Part shown: piece after piece, positions 61,157-64,000 of the stretch
Numbering within the stretch: the stretch's first letter is position 1
Layout of the letters: each line of letters opens with the position of its first letter
NCBI GenBank assembly: GCA_022266195.1
Contig: WHVY01000005.1
Coordinates: 3,968,001 to 4,032,000 of the forward strand
Source of the DNA: Tetranychus cinnabarinus
Taxonomy: Eukaryota > Arthropoda > Arachnida > Trombidiformes > Tetranychidae
DNA length: 64,000 bases
Direction: 5' to 3'
Translations under genes and position numbers: made by a program
The notes under the pieces: model-generated
Seen by the model: the letters and a program-made list of their open reading frames with translations, nothing else
Databases searched by the model: none
Told to the model about the DNA's origin: nothing

Positions 61157-64000
61157 TCATAACTTCTCGATGCAGTGCTCAAGCCATTACTTACCTTATC
61201 ATTTCTTTGATTACAGGTAAGAAAAGTTGTAACCTCACTTCTTTCCACAAAAAAGCTAAGTGTAATTTTCTAAATGATTTGAGTAAAGCTCTTGAAATTG
61301 AAAAATAATTTAAATCCAAGTCTTTATCATAATTGTTCAAATAAATGGCTTTCTGACTTTTTTCATAATATATCGCATAATAAATTTACAAAATAAATGA
61401 ATTATTATCTTGAAACAATAAAGAGGTTTTAGATGAGATAAATTAAATTAAATTTGGCGAGTTGAATGATGAAAGGCAAATAAAGATTAATGACATTCAT
61501 TGAAATAAATTGCCTTCCATTGATTGATCTGTTTAAAGAGGAGGGAAACAAAATTTGCCAAAAACTGAACTCAATTTATCTGTGCAACAAACCTGTGATT
61601 TGCATAATTGAAAATTAATATTGTATTCATGTTTTTACCTTTTTCCCGATGTAAAAACATTTTACTCTGACATTTATCATGGAAATGTTCAATTTGCAAG
61701 CAAGTTGAAAAAGGTAGCAAAAAACATATCCATCTGAAATGTTCATTAGTGGACACAATTATGTAAATTATCATCCATCAACAGTTTATACAGTTAAATG
61801 GAATGAAATGAAATCATGTGAAAATAATGCAAAGTAAAGAGGAATTGTAATGAACCAGGCAAAGCAGTAGAAGCAAAAAAGTGTTGCAAAATTCATAGAC
61901 ACCTGTCAGCTTTACAAGAGATAACTTTTTTCTCACTGAAAAAAACTTGTAAACTAAATAAATCACAAAATGCTTGCATTTCTTGTTCCCTTTACTTACA
62001 TTACAAGTTCATTTTTCACATTCAACTTTATACTTCAACTTTGGATATTATCATTATTGTTTACAACAACTTTTTTGCCTTTTTTTCTGCATTTCACCTT
62101 TTTGCATTTTCACCCAAAAATGAATCAAGCGCGAACAAAATGGTGATAAATTTCTTCTCACATTGGAAGCTACTGATTTATCGTTTCCATGGTTATCAAT
62201 GGAAAATGTTGATGTGCACTTTTCTTTTTCGTTTTTTTCTACTCTTTTCTTTTTCTCTGCTTCTGCTTTGTTTTCATTTTCTGCCTACCTTGGTGAAATA
62301 TTATTACTCAGATAAAGCATTTCAAGAAGAATGGATCAAGATTGAAGATGAAGATGAATATGCAGCGAGAGAGAGAGAAAAGGTTCTTTGATTTTCTCTT
62401 CTTCTTCTTCTCTTACACTATTATTCGTGTTTTCACTTGCAAGGCTTGACTCTATTTGTGATAAAAACATTGACTCTTGACTTTTTCTTGTCAAAAAAGA
62501 TGATTTCTGATGAATCAAAGATGAATTGAAGTTGTGGCCAGTGATGTGAAAGTAAAAGGTAAAAGTGAAAAAGCACACTTTTACTGCATTCCAAACATTT
62601 TCACAATCAGATTGTTTGCAGGGTCAAAGTAAATAAATGACGAGTTTGTTTTTCGGTGTAATCAGTTGAACTAAATCTTATAGTGAATCATTTGATTCCA
62701 AACAATTGATTTGCAAGATGAAGTTACCGTGAAAGAAGACAAAATTTTTCTTCTCTTATTACAGGTAAATATGGTGACAATTATGTGAAGAGTTGGAAAA
62801 TTTTTGGCGAAGATGAAAGTTTGCAGAAAACTTGTGAACTTGACGATTGAGAAATGAGCATGTTTTGGTTTTTCGTCGATGATGATGATGATTTTAATCC
62901 AATATTACAACATTTCATGGTAAAAGTGTGTGTCTGTGTTAAACGAGGGTAAAATGAAAGAATTGAATTTTCGTTGGTTTGACATGAAAAGGAAAATACA
63001 TAATTCTTTTCTAGTCTTCTGTGCAAGACATGAAGGAATGTGAAGATTGATATCAATCATTTAATTGACAAATGACCACTTTTATGTTGAACAAATTTCC
63101 TTTCCAAGTCCATCCTTTTCTTGGTAACTTATAACTATCCAAGCAAAACTGTTGGCAACACAAAAAATGATAACCTTTGAATGGGAATAAAAAGAAGTTG
63201 CTTTCAGGTCATTTCATTGTCTAACTTTTCATTTGCTTCACTTTTTGTTCAAAAGCTTTTCGCTTCCTTCATGTTTACCTTGTTGGATTTCAGCTGTTTG
63301 ATCAACTTGAAAGGTTCTTCTCGAACAGAATGCCCATTCAAATGTATCGTTAATGGTCAACAGTAGAATTTTATTCAACTTTTTTTCGCAAATAAAGTTT
63401 TCTATTTTCCATCGGCTGATTGATTCTTCTTCACACCAATCGGCAAAGTTTCGTGCGTTTTTGCAGCAGAACGTTGTATCGAAATGAAGAAAAATTTTGT
63501 CATGATTAGGCAAAAATAAAACTCCGATTTTTAGGCGCACAACTGACGGTATCACTGGAAAAGAATGTGAAAAAGAATAAAATTTGAATTCGAAACTAGA
63601 AAAGTCTTTTGAGTTTTGGTGAAAAATTGGTGAGAAAAATGTTGTCAAAACTCGACTTTTTTATTGATTTACTTTTCTCAGACAACTGTTGCTCTCTTGT
63701 CTAGGTTCGAGTTTTGGAAATTGTTACCAAAATCAACGATCCAAGTAAACTTTCTAATCGAAGCATTTCTTTCAATGAAAATTGCATCCAATCACAGCTC
63801 ACAATGACACAGAAAATTGCTCAGCACATCATGAAATTGACTCATTAATCGTAACTTTTTGCTCATTATTTTACGCCAGTTCATTGCTGTGTGAAGATGC
63901 AAAAGATCGTAATTAAATTAAAACTAGACATTTACGGTGAAATGAATTCTCCCGAGTTTTCATTTTAATCTCGTAAAAACTCGAAATTTGAGCAAATTTT
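61157..64000. other. Non-coding stretch to window end
   Basis: AT-rich sequence with purine repeats (GAGAGAGAGA near 62366, GATGATGATG near 62878). The minus frame at 63238-63648 (136 codons) is one of the longer ones but has no recognisable domain and no splice evidence. Confidence 0.4.

Noticed and set aside
63238..63648. 136-codon minus-strand frame
   Set aside because: Among the longest frames but with no recognisable domain, signal peptide or splice borders; consistent with chance in AT-rich DNA.
1..64000. CRISPR arrays, operons, bacterial promoters, rRNA and tRNA genes
   Set aside because: The sequence is eukaryotic with spliced genes; I saw no regularly spaced repeats with unique spacers and no cloverleaf or rRNA signature.

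Overview
The window looks like AT-rich nuclear DNA from an animal, most likely an arthropod. The coding signal is short exons with GT/AG borders separated by introns of 0.1 to 10 kb, with many small inverted-repeat DNA transposons and Tc1/mariner relics. Two genes encode members of the Sidestep (Side) immunoglobulin cell-adhesion family, which is why I favour an arthropod; I cannot name the species.

Layout. (1) 1-14.4 kb: no host exon recognised. This probably lies in or beyond the minus-strand gene's downstream introns. It holds several miniature inverted-repeat elements (1752-2302, 3378-3784, 7255-7625, 10864-11390, 11891-11972) and decayed mariner-like transposase pieces. (2) 14.4-24.0 kb, minus strand: the first five exons of Side-like gene A (signal peptide plus Ig1, Ig2 in two exons, Ig3, Ig4), all joined by phase-1 introns. 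(3) 24.55-30.18 kb: a spacer between the two divergent genes. It contains a broken class-I myosin motor gene fragment, into which a foldback MITE and a complete 1600-bp Tc3-like transposon with an intact DD34E transposase have inserted, and then an old inverted copy of part of gene A intron 2. (4) 30.77-45.2 kb, plus strand: the first five exons of Side-like gene B, with the same exon sizes and phases as gene A. (5) 45.2-64 kb: no further exon recognised. This is presumably gene B intron or flank, with a few small repeats.

The main result is a 1033-bp inverted duplication (23518-24550 versus 30183-31215). I see only one base difference between the arms. It carries the 5' flank, the signal peptide and the Ig1 exon of both genes and stops nine bases past the splice donor. 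The two divergent paralogues therefore share an essentially identical promoter-proximal region and first Ig domain, while their Ig2 to Ig4 exons have clearly diverged. A truncated Ig2 exon fragment at the arm edge suggests the right arm was the source and the left arm the copy.

In related arthropods, Side-family proteins are neuronal surface proteins whose amino-terminal Ig domains bind Beat-family proteins. A shared Ig1 could matter for partner choice; that is inference. Ig5, the FnIII domain and the transmembrane segment expected for this family were not found and probably lie outside both ends of the window.
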